DNA of 40,339 bases, taken from positions 1 to 40,339 of the forward strand of contig JAOZFL010000110.1 of NCBI GenBank assembly GCA_027491455.1, written 5' to 3'. The notes beneath the pieces were generated by a model. That model was given only the letters and a program-made list of their open reading frames with translations. It had not been told where the DNA came from and searched no databases. Positions 24,110-34,700 of this stretch are shown here, in pieces. Made by a program: the position numbers and the translations under genes. Positions within the stretch are counted from its first letter, which is position 1. The number at the start of each line of letters is the position of its first letter. The stretch comes from Thermoproteota archaeon (GTDB taxonomy: Archaea; Korarchaeota; JAOZGF01; JAOZFZ01).

Positions 24110-24306
24110 TCACATGAAAATGGATTTTTCTCTTTCCAAGTTTTTAAGTTCAGATGTTTACGGTAACTTGGAACTCGGTACTACAATATCTAAAGAAGTA
24201 AAAAGGCGCATGTTTCCTGTATTATATCGCTTAGCATATCGTCCAAATTTAAATCTAGAACACTAAAGTATAATTATACAAAATTATATCCAGGGGCTGG
24301 TCATGG

Positions 24307-25326
24307 ATGGGGTGTGTAGCTAGTAACCTTTTAGAGTTGATAGGTGATACTCCTATTGTAAGACTCTCGAGAATAGACAGAGATTACCCCTTTGAACTAT
24401 GGGGGAAATGCGAGTTTTTAAACCCAACTGGAAGCGTAAAAGACCGAATGGCATATTACATGATTAAAGAAGCTGAGAAGCAAGGGAGATTAAAGCCTGG
24501 CATGACCTTAGTTATAGCAACTACGGGGAATACCGGCATATCTTTCTCGGCAATAGGTTCCTATCTCGGTTACAAAGTGTTGATCGTAATGCCTGAAGAG
24601 ATGAGCTATGAAAGAAAACTACTGGACATTCTTTTTGGAGCTGAACTCATACACACACCTGGCGGCGAAAGCGATGCAGCAAAAGCTTTGGAGTATTCAA
24701 AGGAACTTGAATGTAGAAATCCAAGGAAATACATTTCCTTGGATCAATGGGATGATGAATCAAATGTTAAAGCACATTACGAAACCACAGGAAAAGAAAT
24801 CGTTGAGCAACTGGGTGCGGAGAACATAAAAGCTTTTGTGGCAGGTGTTGGTTCGGGTGGGACATTGGCTGGCATTGCTAAAAGGCTGAAGGAAGTGAAT
24901 TCAAAGGTGATAGTTGTTGGTGTTGAGCCTGCAGAGTGTCCAGTGGCGGAGAAATGGTTCAAAACAGGTGAACTAGGACCATGGGGTAGACATGAGGTTG
25001 AAGGGATAGGAGACGGGTTTGTACCCAGCATTATAAAGAGGTACAGAGGGTATATTGACGACTGGGTCACGGTAAGCAGTGAAGAATCAGTCGAGATGGC
25101 TAGGGAAATAGCAAGGAAAGAGGGACTGCCTGTAGGGATATCTTCAGGAGCTAATGTTGCGGCGGCTACAAAGGCTGGGGTGAAATATAGATTAAGGGAA
25201 GGGGAAAGAATTGTTACTATACTTCCGGATTATGCAGCAAGGTACTTTAGTACGAGACTGTTCCTTAGGAGAAGATTGACGATAGAAGAGCATGAAAAAA
25301 TGCTTGAATTATCAAAAACAGATTGA
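24307..25326 (+). CDS. PLP-dependent cysteine synthase family enzyme
   Basis: 339 residues of the cysteine synthase/cystathionine beta-synthase fold. Core motifs: ELIGDTPIVRLSRID, PTGSVKDR with the PLP Lys, ATTGNTGIS (typical TSGNTG is varied), GVGSGGTLAGIAKRLKE, and GISSGANVAAA. It likely makes cysteine from an activated serine and sulfide, but could act on O-phosphoserine, as in some archaea. No serine acetyltransferase is nearby. The upstream ATG at 24303 hits a stop, so 24307 is the start. Confidence 0.86.
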   Translation: MGCVASNLLELIGDTPIVRLSRIDRDYPFELWGKCEFLNPTGSVKDRMAYYMIKEAEKQGRLKPGMTLVIATTGNTGISFSAIGSYLGYKVLIVMPEEMSYERKLLDILFGAELIHTPGGESDAAKALEYSKELECRNPRKYISLDQWDDESNVKAHYETTGKEIVEQLGAENIKAFVAGVGSGGTLAGIAKRLKEVNSKVIVVGVEPAECPVAEKWFKTGELGPWGRHEVEGIGDGFVPSIIKRYRGYIDDWVTVSSEESVEMAREIARKEGLPVGISSGANVAAATKAGVKYRLREGERIVTILPDYAARYFSTRLFLRRRLTIEEHEKMLELSKTD

Positions 25327-25460
25327 ACTCTCTAAAAAAGGGTTGTAAGTTGCACATGAGCAACCATGGATGAGTCATCTCTTTGTTATCTTTAAAGGTT
25401 CGTTTTCAACTTGAATAATTGGTTTTCCTTATATTCATTAAAAAGGTATCGTGTTCACTC

Positions 25461-26849
25461 TTAGAGAGAGTTCTCCTTTATTTTTCTAACTATTCCCTCA
25501 GCAGCGATTATACCTGTAGCTGCTGCTATAACTATCCCTCTTGATAGGCCAACCCCATCCCCAGCCACAAAAAGGTTTTCGGCTGTCTCTAATTCTTTAT
25601 TTGTCAGGATTCGATGGGCTGAGAACTTTACTTCTGGGGCATATAGAAGAGTCGAATTGCTCTTTATTCCCGGTATTACCCTGTTAAGTGCCTCCAGCGC
25701 CTCTTTAATGTCTGTAAGTATCCTGTGTGGGAGTACAAGGGCCAAGTCTCCCGGTGTTACATCTGTGAGAGTAGGTTTTATCATGGCTTCCTTTATTCTT
25801 TTCCAAGTGGATCTTCTTCCTCTTTCTAAATCCCCTAGTTTCTGCACTATGGGTTTTCCACCGCCAAGTATATTGGTTTGTTTAGCTATTTGCCTTCCAA
25901 ACTCTGTTGTGTTTTCAACAGGCTCAGTTAGCTTTATCCTTATCAAGAGAGCGAAATTTGTGTTTTCAGACCTCTTTGAGTACATTGCATGGCCATTAAC
26001 AAGTATAAGGTCTTCATAAACTTCTTTAACAACAAATCCTCTTTCATTCACGCAAAAAGTTCTCGCAAAGTCATCATAGGTTTTTGTGTAGACATGGAAT
26101 TTCGGGTCAAGGCTTACCTTTGTCACAGAGTCCATAACAATGGCTGGGACCTCTACTCTTATGCCTATATCGATTGGGGTGTAAACCTTCTTGATTCCAA
26201 GTTTTTCCGCTTGTTCAGCAAACCATTTGGCACCATATCTCCCAGGAGCGACGAGTAAAAACTTGGTTTTTATTTCCCCTTTATTCGTTTTAAGCAGGTA
26301 TCCCCCTTCTGTTTTCGATATTTGCTTGACTTTTGTCCTTAAAAGAAATTTGACTCCCTTTTCCTTTAGGTGTTTATAGAAGCGGTTTATTACTTCAACT
26401 GAGTTATCACTTCCTATAAACCTTTGCTTTATTTGTATAAATTTTACGCCTGCTGAGGCTGCTTTTTTCTCTAGTTCTCGTATTTCATCGTTTAAACCGT
26501 AAATTTTCCTTGGAGCACCAAACTCCAGGAAGATTTCATCAACTTTGTTAATCAACTCCCAGGCTTTTTTCTCGGATCCAGTTATCCCCCCTAAATCTCC
26601 TCCTATATCCGGCCTCAGATTTAACCTGCCAGCCGATATAAGACCTGCCCCCCCAACTCCAGTTAAAATTTTACAGGGATTACAGAGGGCGCAGATGCTT
26701 GTCAACTCCAAAGGACATTTTCTTTTTCGAGGTTCTTCTCCATAATCTATTATTGTTACATCTTCTATTTTTTCTTCAGCTAGTTTATATGCTGCACAAA
26801 GCCCTGCAGGCCCTGAACCGATAATTGTAACTTTGTTCATCTTGTGCAC
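25461..26849 (-). CDS. FAD-dependent dehydrogenase (COG2509-like)
   Basis: 462 residues. Rossmann FAD motif GSGPAGLCAAYKLAEE at ~10-25, then a Cys-rich CPLELTSICALCNPC that may bind a metal or FeS, the GVGGAGLISAGRLNLRPDIGG segment and a C-terminal VAGDGVGLSRGIVIAAATG FAD region. The family is poorly studied; a quinone or NAD(P)-linked oxidoreductase is likely but the substrate is unknown. Isolated gene on the minus strand. Start MHKMNKV could also be at the second Met. Confidence 0.85.
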   Translation of the reverse strand: MHKMNKVTIIGSGPAGLCAAYKLAEEKIEDVTIIDYGEEPRKRKCPLELTSICALCNPCKILTGVGGAGLISAGRLNLRPDIGGDLGGITGSEKKAWELINKVDEIFLEFGAPRKIYGLNDEIRELEKKAASAGVKFIQIKQRFIGSDNSVEVINRFYKHLKEKGVKFLLRTKVKQISKTEGGYLLKTNKGEIKTKFLLVAPGRYGAKWFAEQAEKLGIKKVYTPIDIGIRVEVPAIVMDSVTKVSLDPKFHVYTKTYDDFARTFCVNERGFVVKEVYEDLILVNGHAMYSKRSENTNFALLIRIKLTEPVENTTEFGRQIAKQTNILGGGKPIVQKLGDLERGRRSTWKRIKEAMIKPTLTDVTPGDLALVLPHRILTDIKEALEALNRVIPGIKSNSTLLYAPEVKFSAHRILTNKELETAENLFVAGDGVGLSRGIVIAAATGIIAAEGIVRKIKENSL

Positions 26850-27503
26850 CGGCCTCTATTTATTTCATTTTCGCCCGTAAAATTTTTTGTGGCTCGAATT
26901 TTATAAAGTTTTCCATAAGAAAACCCCTGTTTTCAACTGGTGGATGAATTGCAGTTTCCGCCAGTGTTTCTTTACTATAAGGTTTGAAAGATGTTTTCTT
27001 TGCAGGACGAGAGATAGCTAGATGAATGAAGCCTGATAGAGGACTCGTAGAATCTATACCAGCAGGGAAAAATCAAAAGGTAAAGGTAACTTTAAATGTA
27101 CTGAAAGAGGTGTCTCTGAGGTCTACATAAGGAATACATATACAAGTCCGAGAACGCTGGAAGCATAATTTTAGATGTCCTTCTAAGTGAACTAAACCTC
27201 CCAAGGAGCCCAAACCTGAAGACTTCAAGTTAGAGTTAACCGAGATCCTTTTGTTAGCCGTGTTCTAGTGATAACCCTCCTAACAATCTTAGTGGCAAAG
27301 AAACACCTATAAATAAAAGAACCCCTCCGTTTCTCTTTTTTAAGAATAGTTTTCCACTAAAACTTTTTTTGTATCACTACTTACCCTGTTCTCTTTAAAA
27401 TAGAGAAGATTTAAAACATGTCCTATAATCTTATCTAGTCTCAGACAATAGATGTATCATCTAATTGTTTCCCTGTTTTTTTACATAGAAGGTCGTTTTC
27501 GGT
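26850..27503. other. Intergenic region with possible ORF remnant
   Basis: 654 nt without an intact gene. The only coding-like signal is the broken ORF at 27026-27268. The remainder is AT-rich, without repeats or RNA genes that I can support. Confidence 0.4.
27026..27268 (+). pseudogene. Possible remnant of a small gene, two frameshifts
   Basis: Frame 1 from ATG 27026: MKPDRGLVESIPAGKNQKVK and on to TAA 27130. Frame 2 from about 27129: KEYIYKSENAGSIILDVLLS. Frame 3 near 27210: PKPEDFKLELTEILLLAVF to TAG 27268. Joined they would make about 80 protein-like residues, with two shifts. No family recognised; chance is possible. Confidence 0.3.
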
Positions 27504-27941
27504 TTGAATCACCTTGGTGGTCTTTTGCTTACTAAAGGGGAGGGAATTAGCATTAAAGGGTTGAAAGCAAGACTTCACAGAGAGAAGAGGCTAACCCCAG
27601 AGTTAAGGGAAAAATTCCGAAAAGTTTATGGGTTAAGGTTTGAAAGAGCTATTAAAGCGGTTGCTCAGCATAATGTTTATAAATATGTTTTCAGGCCTAG
27701 TGGAAGGGTTTTATGGATTGTTGTAGGTAGACAGAAGGATTATTTGATTTACCCTGACATGTATTGTTCATGCTCGGATTTCTATTTGAACAGTGTTGTT
27801 AGGAAAAAGGTTGATGCATGTTATCATATTCTAGCTAGGATCCTGGCTGAGTTTCTCGGTTTTTACGATGTTTTATACGCCAGCGATGACGAGTACGTTT
27901 CTTTGTTTAATGAGTTAGGTGAAGTTTTAAAGGCAGATTGA
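27504..27941 (+). CDS. SWIM zinc-finger protein
   Basis: 145 residues ending in a SWIM-like Zn motif: CSCSDFYLNSVVRKKVDACYH (C-x-C, then C-x-H), preceded by VLWIVVGRQKDYLIYPDMY. The N-terminal half is basic (RLHREKRLTPELREKFRK). SWIM domains bind DNA or proteins, and small archaeal versions resemble COG5431 and Shu2-like partners of recombinases. The TTG start at 27504 has no SD, so the first ~15 residues are uncertain. Confidence 0.72.
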   Translation: MNHLGGLLLTKGEGISIKGLKARLHREKRLTPELREKFRKVYGLRFERAIKAVAQHNVYKYVFRPSGRVLWIVVGRQKDYLIYPDMYCSCSDFYLNSVVRKKVDACYHILARILAEFLGFYDVLYASDDEYVSLFNELGEVLKAD

Positions 27942-28076
27942 AATTGAGGGTTCACCTGTTTAAATCCTGTAAAGCCTAAAATGACTAGAAGAGCGTTTTC
28001 AATAGAGCCGAGAATAAATGTTAAGGGAGCTTCTCTTAGCTAAAGGAAAAAGTTGTAGAGATGAGGAGCTTCTGGT

Positions 28077-29675
28077 GTGATTGAAATGCCTCATATAAAC
28101 TCTTTAGATGAAGAAATGAAGCAACTCATGGAATTAATCAAGGAGAAAACAGGTTTAACGGAGAAGGAGATATGGAAAAAAATAGGGGAGGATAGGATTC
28201 TTTCGGGGCCGCTGCTCTCCAGAAAAGGAGCATTAATTTTGCTTGCATCTGAACTTGGAGTTAAAGTCAGAAGAGGAAAAACGTACAGGGTTCCCTTCCT
28301 TAACATTAAGGATTTAGTCGCGGGTATGCAGAGAGTTAGGTTAGTCGGAAGGATCAAGAAAATCTATCCGGTCATATGGTTTGAAAGGAAGAATGGAAAC
28401 AGGGGAAAGGTGCAAAGGCTAAAGGTAATTGATAAAACAGGAGAAGTGATCTTCGTCCTATGGGGTGACTCTATTAAGGGAGTTGAAAGGGCAAAAATAG
28501 GTGATGCGATTAGAATTGATGGGGGAAGAGTTAAAGAAGATCAAAAAGGAAAATTAGAGATTCATCTGGATCCATCAGTTAAAATAGAGCTAAATCCTCC
28601 AGAGCTAGATAAAAAAAGGCTTCCATCGGTTAGAGAGAAGCTCCTAGGGCCCAGTGAAATAGGAATAGAAACTGAGGAAATAAATCTTATGGGTGTCATA
28701 ACCTACAAATCAAAGATAAGGAGCTTCAGGAGAGGGGGAGAAAAAGGCGAAATGGGTTTCTTGGAATTAGCTGACAGCCATGGTAGCAAGAGAGTTGTTT
28801 TTTGGGAGCATTTAGATACTTTTAGAAAAGCAGATGTAGGCGATTTTATAAAGATATATAATTGTAAAGTTGTTAAAAGGCCTAGTGGAGGACTGGAAGT
28901 CCATGTTGCAAAATCTTCCTTCCCAATTATTAATCCTCAGGACATTTTTTCGTCTATAAGAGGACATAGTATTTTTAAAGTTAAGGATCTGAGAGAAGGA
29001 ATCAGTAGAGCGAATTTAATTGTGAGGGTTTTATGTAAACCAAGAGAAGATAAGGTGAGGATGAATAAACCTTTGTTATGTTATGATGCAACGGGTTGCA
29101 TTTCCATAGGGGCTTCATCAGCATTTACAGGTTTAATGTTCTTTAATAGTGATGAGTGTTTAACTCTTTCAAACGTTGCTGTTAAATTCGTTAATGGAAA
29201 GGGAAGAATTGTGCTAGATGAAAAAGCAGTCGTTAATGTTTCTGAGAGGCTAAACAGGTTTTTTCCACGGCTGAAAGTTCTTCATCCAAGGGTTTCCATT
29301 GAGAATATGGAAAGATGCTTGGAAGCAGAAAGATGTGAAGTTAGAGGTACAATTGTTGGATTGAAACCCTCAGCTATAAATAAAAATCTTTACGTAAATC
29401 TCTTAGTTGATGACGGAACAGGGCAGCTGGCAGTTAACGTTAAAAAAGATGAATTGCAAGGTCTTCTAGATACACTGGGTTTAAACATGGATGTAGGAAG
29501 TGGGTTAGTTTCTCTGTCAGAGAAACTGATAGGTAGAGAGCTTGTTTTCTATGGAAAAACCAGGTTTGACAGGTTCAGAGGATTCTATGAATTTCTAAAC
29601 CAAAGAGTAGTAGAAGCTGATCCATTAATGGAGGCCTTGCTCATTTTAATGGATGAAATCTGGTTCTCTATTTAA
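28077..29675 (+). CDS. RPA-like single-stranded DNA-binding protein
   Basis: 532 residues with several OB folds. The N-terminal helical segment (LMELIKEKTGLTEKEIWKKI) and the first OB with GRIKKIYPVIWFERKNGNRG are typical of archaeal RPA41/RPA. Further OBs are at about residues 190-260, 290-370 and 410-500. It likely coats ssDNA in replication and repair. Start is GTG 28077, 8 nt after GAGGAG; ATG 28086 is possible. The 3' end overlaps the convergent trxB stop by 8 nt. No zinc finger seen. Confidence 0.85.
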   Translation: MIEMPHINSLDEEMKQLMELIKEKTGLTEKEIWKKIGEDRILSGPLLSRKGALILLASELGVKVRRGKTYRVPFLNIKDLVAGMQRVRLVGRIKKIYPVIWFERKNGNRGKVQRLKVIDKTGEVIFVLWGDSIKGVERAKIGDAIRIDGGRVKEDQKGKLEIHLDPSVKIELNPPELDKKRLPSVREKLLGPSEIGIETEEINLMGVITYKSKIRSFRRGGEKGEMGFLELADSHGSKRVVFWEHLDTFRKADVGDFIKIYNCKVVKRPSGGLEVHVAKSSFPIINPQDIFSSIRGHSIFKVKDLREGISRANLIVRVLCKPREDKVRMNKPLLCYDATGCISIGASSAFTGLMFFNSDECLTLSNVAVKFVNGKGRIVLDEKAVVNVSERLNRFFPRLKVLHPRVSIENMERCLEAERCEVRGTIVGLKPSAINKNLYVNLLVDDGTGQLAVNVKKDELQGLLDTLGLNMDVGSGLVSLSEKLIGRELVFYGKTRFDRFRGFYEFLNQRVVEADPLMEALLILMDEIWFSI

Positions 29676-30585
29676 TTTTTAGGTCTTCAAAGGCTGAAAT
29701 TGCTGAAACTGCGCCTTGAGCAGCTGCTGTGATGATTTGTCCAGGTCCCCCTGTAACGTCGCCAGCTGCGTATACCCTTAACATGTTTGTTCTCTGATGT
29801 TTATCTGTCAATATATAACCTTTCTGGTCTGTTTTTACCCCTAGCTTTTTAGCTAAATCACTTTGAGGAGCCAAACCAGCGTATATGAATACTCCATCTA
29901 CATCTAAAGATGAGGCTTTCCCAGTTTTTCTATCTCTATATATCAATCCCTGAACTTTGTTCCTCCCAAAAATCTCTGTGATCTCCGAGTTTAAAATATA
30001 TTCTATGCCGCTTTCCTTTATTTTAGACTGATAAGCTGTTTCGCACATCATAGTAGGCATCAGCTCTATTACCGTAACCTTTTCACATATTCCACTTAAA
30101 TATAAGGCTGCCACTGCACCTGAGTTTCCCCCTCCAATAACAGCTACTCTTTTCCCTTTAAAGAAAAAACCATCACACGTTGCACAATAAGATACGCCTC
30201 TGCCTAGAAATTCTTCTTCCCCTTTAACCCCTAATCGTCTATGAGTTGTCCCAGTTGCAAAGACAAGGCCTCTGCAAACATATTCCTTATTATTCGTTAA
30301 AACCTTGTATAGAAGTCCTATTCTTCCTAGATTCTTTACCTCCTCTAGCTCCTTTACTTCTACATATAACAAGGCATGTTCTTTCATTTTCTGTGCTAAA
30401 TCTTTCCCCTTTATCTGTTTAAAGCCTGGATAATTCTCTATGAGAGGAGCATCCAGCAATAGACCACCTGTTATGCCTTTCTCAAGGATTATTGTTTTTA
30501 GCCCTAGTCTCGATGAATATACTCCGGCTGTTAAGCCGGCGGGTCCACCGCCAATGATAACTAAATCATATATTGTTTCCTCCAT
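29668..30585 (-). CDS. trxB: Thioredoxin reductase
   Basis: 305 residues. FAD motif GGGPAGLTAGVYSSRLG at the N-terminus, redox disulfide YCATCDGFFFKGK, NADPH motif GGGNSGAVAALYLSG, and FAD-binding YAAGDVTGGPGQIITAAAQGA. It passes electrons from NAD(P)H to thioredoxin or similar. Full length. It may be divergently controlled with the Elf1 gene upstream. Confidence 0.94.
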   Translation of the reverse strand: MEETIYDLVIIGGGPAGLTAGVYSSRLGLKTIILEKGITGGLLLDAPLIENYPGFKQIKGKDLAQKMKEHALLYVEVKELEEVKNLGRIGLLYKVLTNNKEYVCRGLVFATGTTHRRLGVKGEEEFLGRGVSYCATCDGFFFKGKRVAVIGGGNSGAVAALYLSGICEKVTVIELMPTMMCETAYQSKIKESGIEYILNSEITEIFGRNKVQGLIYRDRKTGKASSLDVDGVFIYAGLAPQSDLAKKLGVKTDQKGYILTDKHQRTNMLRVYAAGDVTGGPGQIITAAAQGAVSAISAFEDLKIK

Positions 30586-30710
30586 GTTTTTCTCCTCCTT
30601 CCCTAAGACATTAAAACGTTACTTTTTTAAGTGTTAAACAAGTACACTAAGGTTTTATAAATGTCCAAATTTTCCTTTTAAGCAGCTAAGCTGTTTTAGA
30701 GGCGGTTGGG

Positions 30711-30974
30711 TTGGGTAGAAAAAAGAAGAGGAGGGTAATTAAAAGAGTTAAACCCAGGCTTCCATCACTTTTCCTTTGCCCTGCCTGCGGCGTCCAGAGT
30801 GTGATGGTTGTTTTAAAGAGAAAGGAAAGAGAAGCTTTAATTAAATGCGGAAGCTGTGGCTTAGATGAATTCGTTAAAATAAGTGAGGAAGCCGAGCCAG
30901 TGGATGCATATGCTAAGTTCATAGATAAATACTCAGGGTCTAAGAGTGCTTCCCCCGAGAAATCTTTATCTTGA
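30711..30974 (+). CDS. Elf1-like Zn-ribbon transcription elongation factor
   Basis: 87 residues. Basic N-terminus GRKKKRRVIKRVKPRLP, then FLCPACGVQSVMVVLKRKER and ALIKCGSCGLDEFVKISE, the Elf1 zinc-binding domain, with an acidic middle and Ser-rich tail. Start is TTG 30711, with the family-conserved MGRKK and a GAGGCGG upstream. The last 35 nt overlap the convergent GT2 gene. Confidence 0.86.
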   Translation: MGRKKKRRVIKRVKPRLPSLFLCPACGVQSVMVVLKRKEREALIKCGSCGLDEFVKISEEAEPVDAYAKFIDKYSGSKSASPEKSLS

Positions 30975-31650
30975 AGTTTGAAATTAATTGTTTTATAATT
31001 ATGTTAAAAATGAAACTTAAAGTGTCTTTCATAGGTTTTATCTTTGATTTTTCGCCTCCATAAATAGCCGGTATACTTATTTCCATTATATTCATTTTCT
31101 CTCTTGCCGCTTTAATCAGGATCTCGCTTTCAGCCACATATCCATTGCATTGAAAAGTTATTTTCCTGAACACACCAGATTTAAATGCTCTATATCCAGA
31201 CTGTGAATCTGTTGTCTTAACCCCGAAAAAGTTCCTCAAGATGAAAGTCGTAGTTTTGTTAGACAAGACCCTGAGGAAAGGCATTTTTTCACTCCTTTCC
31301 TTATCCAAGAATCTTGATCCAAGAACTATGTCAACGTTTTCGTTAAGAACTTTAGAGATGAACATAGGTATAAGAGAGGGGTTATGCTGTCCATCGCCAT
31401 CCATTGTTATTATCACATCTGGGCTTCTTTTTAAGGCTTCTTTTATCCCTGATCTTAAAGCAGCTCCTTTTCCCATGTTTCTAATATGTTTAATGACCGT
31501 TGCTCCCGCCTCCTTTGCCTGAGTGTATGTTTCATCTTTGGATCCATCATCAATAACTATTACTTCATCCACATATTTTTTGGCACTTAAAACCAGGTGC
31601 TTGATAGTTTTTTCTTCGTTATAAGCAGGGACAATGCATATGGTTCTCAT
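30940..31650 (-). CDS. GT2 glycosyltransferase, dolichyl-phosphate mannosyltransferase-like
   Basis: About 236 residues, GT-A fold. RTICIVPAYNEEKTIKHLV, VIVIDDGSKDETYTQA, KGAALRSGIKEAL, IITMDGDGQHNPSLIP (DxD) and LGSRFLDKE are all present. Likely makes a polyprenyl-phosphate sugar for N-glycosylation. No transmembrane anchor. ATG 31650 gives the standard family N-terminus; the TTG at 31677 is less likely. Confidence 0.88.
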   Translation of the reverse strand: MRTICIVPAYNEEKTIKHLVLSAKKYVDEVIVIDDGSKDETYTQAKEAGATVIKHIRNMGKGAALRSGIKEALKRSPDVIITMDGDGQHNPSLIPMFISKVLNENVDIVLGSRFLDKERSEKMPFLRVLSNKTTTFILRNFFGVKTTDSQSGYRAFKSGVFRKITFQCNGYVAESEILIKAAREKMNIMEISIPAIYGGEKSKIKPMKDTLSFIFNIIIKQLISNFKIKISRGKHS

Positions 31651-31688
31651 ATCTCTTTCACTATAGTTCAGTGTCAATTAACCTTTAG

Positions 31689-31706
31689 GGAATAATAAAT
31701 TTATTA
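31689..31706. promoter_or_regulatory. Shared AT-rich promoter between GT2 and DP2 genes
   Basis: Palindromic AATAATAAATTTATTAAT sits in a 90-nt divergent spacer, about 35-45 nt from both likely starts, so it could be the TATA region for each direction. Confidence 0.5.
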
Positions 31707-31740
31707 ATCATCATGTTATCATTTCATGTGTGAGGTTAAA

Positions 31741-34700
31741 ATGGCTGGTGAGAAATATTACTCTGTTCTGCTCCTTGAAATCAACAAGTTAATAAAGGTA
31801 GCCTCAGAAGCTAGAGCAAAAGGCTTCGATCCAGAAGAAAAAATAGAGATGATAAGGGCTGAGAAAACATCGGAAAGGGTTGAAGAAGTAACTCAGATTA
31901 AAGGGATAGGTGAAAGAATAGATTTCTTGTTTGAAGAGGGGAAAGATAAGATTGAAGTTGCCTTTTTAATAGGCAAAGAACTTGTAATGGGTGAATTCGG
32001 CGAGTACGGTGTTGAAACAGCTACTGAACTTGCCTTAAAAACAGGTTTAGCAATCATGACTGATTGCGTTACATCATCTCCACTAGAAGGCATTTCAAAT
32101 GTTAAAGTGAAGAACAACTACGATGGGACCAAGTATTTAGCGATTTATTACCTTGGCCCTATAAGAACAGCGGGTGGAACTGAAGCCGGCCTATCAGTTG
32201 TCCTAGCAGATTATCTAAGGCAGCTTTTACACTTAGACAGATATAAGCCGACCCAGGAAGAGATATACAGGTACGTTGAAGAATCTTCGGTTTACAAAAG
32301 AGCTAAAGGACGGCTTCAGTATAGTGTTTCACAAGAAGAACTGGAGAAACTTATTAGTTACCTTCCAGTTGAAGTCACAGGTCCCCCGGTGGAGGAAAAA
32401 TTGGAAGTAACCTTTTACAGGGACCTAGAAAGAGTTGAAACGAACGGTATAAGAGGAGGGGCTCTGATAGTTCTAAATGAGGGGATATTGTTAAAGGCAA
32501 GAAAGTTACTTGGGATAATCAGCGATTTAAAACCCAAGTTCTTCTTAAAAGGATGGGATTGGCTTGAAGAATTCATTAAAAAGGAAACTAACTCGTTGCA
32601 GACAGATGAATTCGAGCCTAGATACCTAGAGAAATTACCTGGTGGCAGACCAGTTTTCGCTCTTCCAAACAGGGTGGGAGGATTCAGATTAAGGTATGGA
32701 AGGGCCAGAAACACGGGTTTCGCAAGCGTTGGACTGAATCCGGCCACGATGTATCTACTTGAGGGATTTATAGCTACTGGGACACAAATAAAAACCGAGA
32801 AACCTGGAAAAGCAGCTATAGTTACCCCTGTCTCCTCGATTGAAGGTCCAGTTGTCCTACTCAACAATGGGTCAGTTAAACAAGTAAATACGCTTCAAGA
32901 GGCAAAACTTATAAAGGGAGAGGTTCGTAGGATCCTTTCCCTTGGCGACATTTTAATATCAGTAGGTGATTTCCTAGAGAATAAACACCCTTTTTTACCA
33001 TCTGGCTTATGTGAGGAATGGTGGGTTCAAGAACTGGAGAAGTCATTAAAGTTCAGAGAAACCAAAGATTTATCTATAAGTGAAAAGAGGATAAAATCAT
33101 TCACTGATAAACCTTTAGAATGTTTTCCCACACCAGAAGAGGCATGGGAACTGTCTAACAAGTTGGAAATACCTCTACATCCAAGATATCTTTTTAACTG
33201 GGAAAACGTAACCCTTAATGAGGTTTCAAGACTCATTAGTTACTATAAAGGATCCGGCGTTATGGAAAGTGGTAAGTTAAAATTGAAGAAGAACCTTGAC
33301 CTAATAAATATTCTGCAGAAGCTAAGGACACCCTACTCAGAAAATGAAGAGCAAATTTTAATTGAAGATAAATACTCATTCATTCTTTCCTTGATCCTTG
33401 ACGAAATGTTTAAAAAGGCAAAACAACTCAAGGAAATAATCAAGAAGAAAGAAGACACCCTTATTTTTCTTTCAAGTACTCTCGGTTTCCCCTTTTACGC
33501 CAAGGCCTCTACTTACATAGGGGCAAGAATGGGTAGACCGGAGAAATCAAGAGAGAGAAAGCTGAAACCTCCCATTCACATATTGTTTCCATTGGAAAGA
33601 TATGGCGACAGATATAGAAGCTTAAATAAAGCCTATAGACACGGTGTTTGTAGGTTAGAGCTCCATACACGTAAATGCCCTACATGTGGGTTAATTACTC
33701 CTTACTTGAGGTGTGATGCATGCGGCTCTAAGACATATCCCTTATACTGGTGTCCAAAATGCGGTGAACAGTTGAGTACAGAGCTCTGTGAAAGGTGCAG
33801 GGTTAAAGCGGTAACCGTTAAAAAAATTAGCGTGAACTTAAGCGAATTGGTAGATTTAGCCTTAAATAAAATAGGGATACAGTCCTTGGATTTAATAGGA
33901 CAAATTAAAGGTGTCAAAGGCTTAATGAACGAAGAAAAAACACCTGAACACCTTATTAAGGGGATATTGAGGACAAAACACGGGGTTTATGTCAATAAAG
34001 ATGGAACATCTCGTTTCGATGCCGTTAACGCTCCTTTAACACATTTTAAACCCAGAGAAATAGGTCTAACACTTGAGAAAGCCCGTGAACTAGGATACAA
34101 ACTTGACTGCAAAGGTAAGCCATTAGAAAACGATGAACAAGTGTGTGAAATCTTTTATCAAGACCTTATCTTATCCAAGGAGGCAGCAAAATATCTTTTA
34201 AAGGTTTCAAGATACATCGATGAACTACTAGAAAAACTGTATGGGCTTGAACCCTACTATAAAGCGAAAAATGAACAAGATTTAATAGGACATGTAGTTT
34301 TCGGCATATCTCCCCATACCTTTGTAGCCGTAGCTGGTAGAATAATAGGTTTCACAGATGCTAATGTTCAATATGCTCACCCAGTTTTCCACGCAGCGAA
34401 AAGAAGAAACTGTGATGGAGATGAAGACTCAATTATACTTGGTTTAGATGCTCTAATTAATTTCTCCAGGAAATATGTGCCAAGTAAAGTAGGGGGTATG
34501 GAAGATATCCCTCTTCTCTTCATAACCAAGATTAATCTGGCAAACGTCGACGATGAAGTTTACAACATGGAAATAACCAGTAAGTTACCTCTTAACTTTT
34601 ACTATGAATGCCTCAAGGGCAAAATTTCAAAGGAAACTCTAGGCAAAGTGGAAAGGGTGTCAGACTTGGTTAATGGAGAAAGGAAATCTATATTGTATAC

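Noticed and set aside
24114-24266. 50-residue ORF after the wHTH gene, reading MKMDFSLSKFLSSDVYGN.
   Set aside because: No SD, no family and no operon evidence. I could not support it as a gene.
31660-31713. C-box/D-box pair on the minus strand (ATGATGA and CTGA).
   Set aside because: It coincides with the promoter and start region between the GT2 and DP2 genes and lacks D'/C' boxes.
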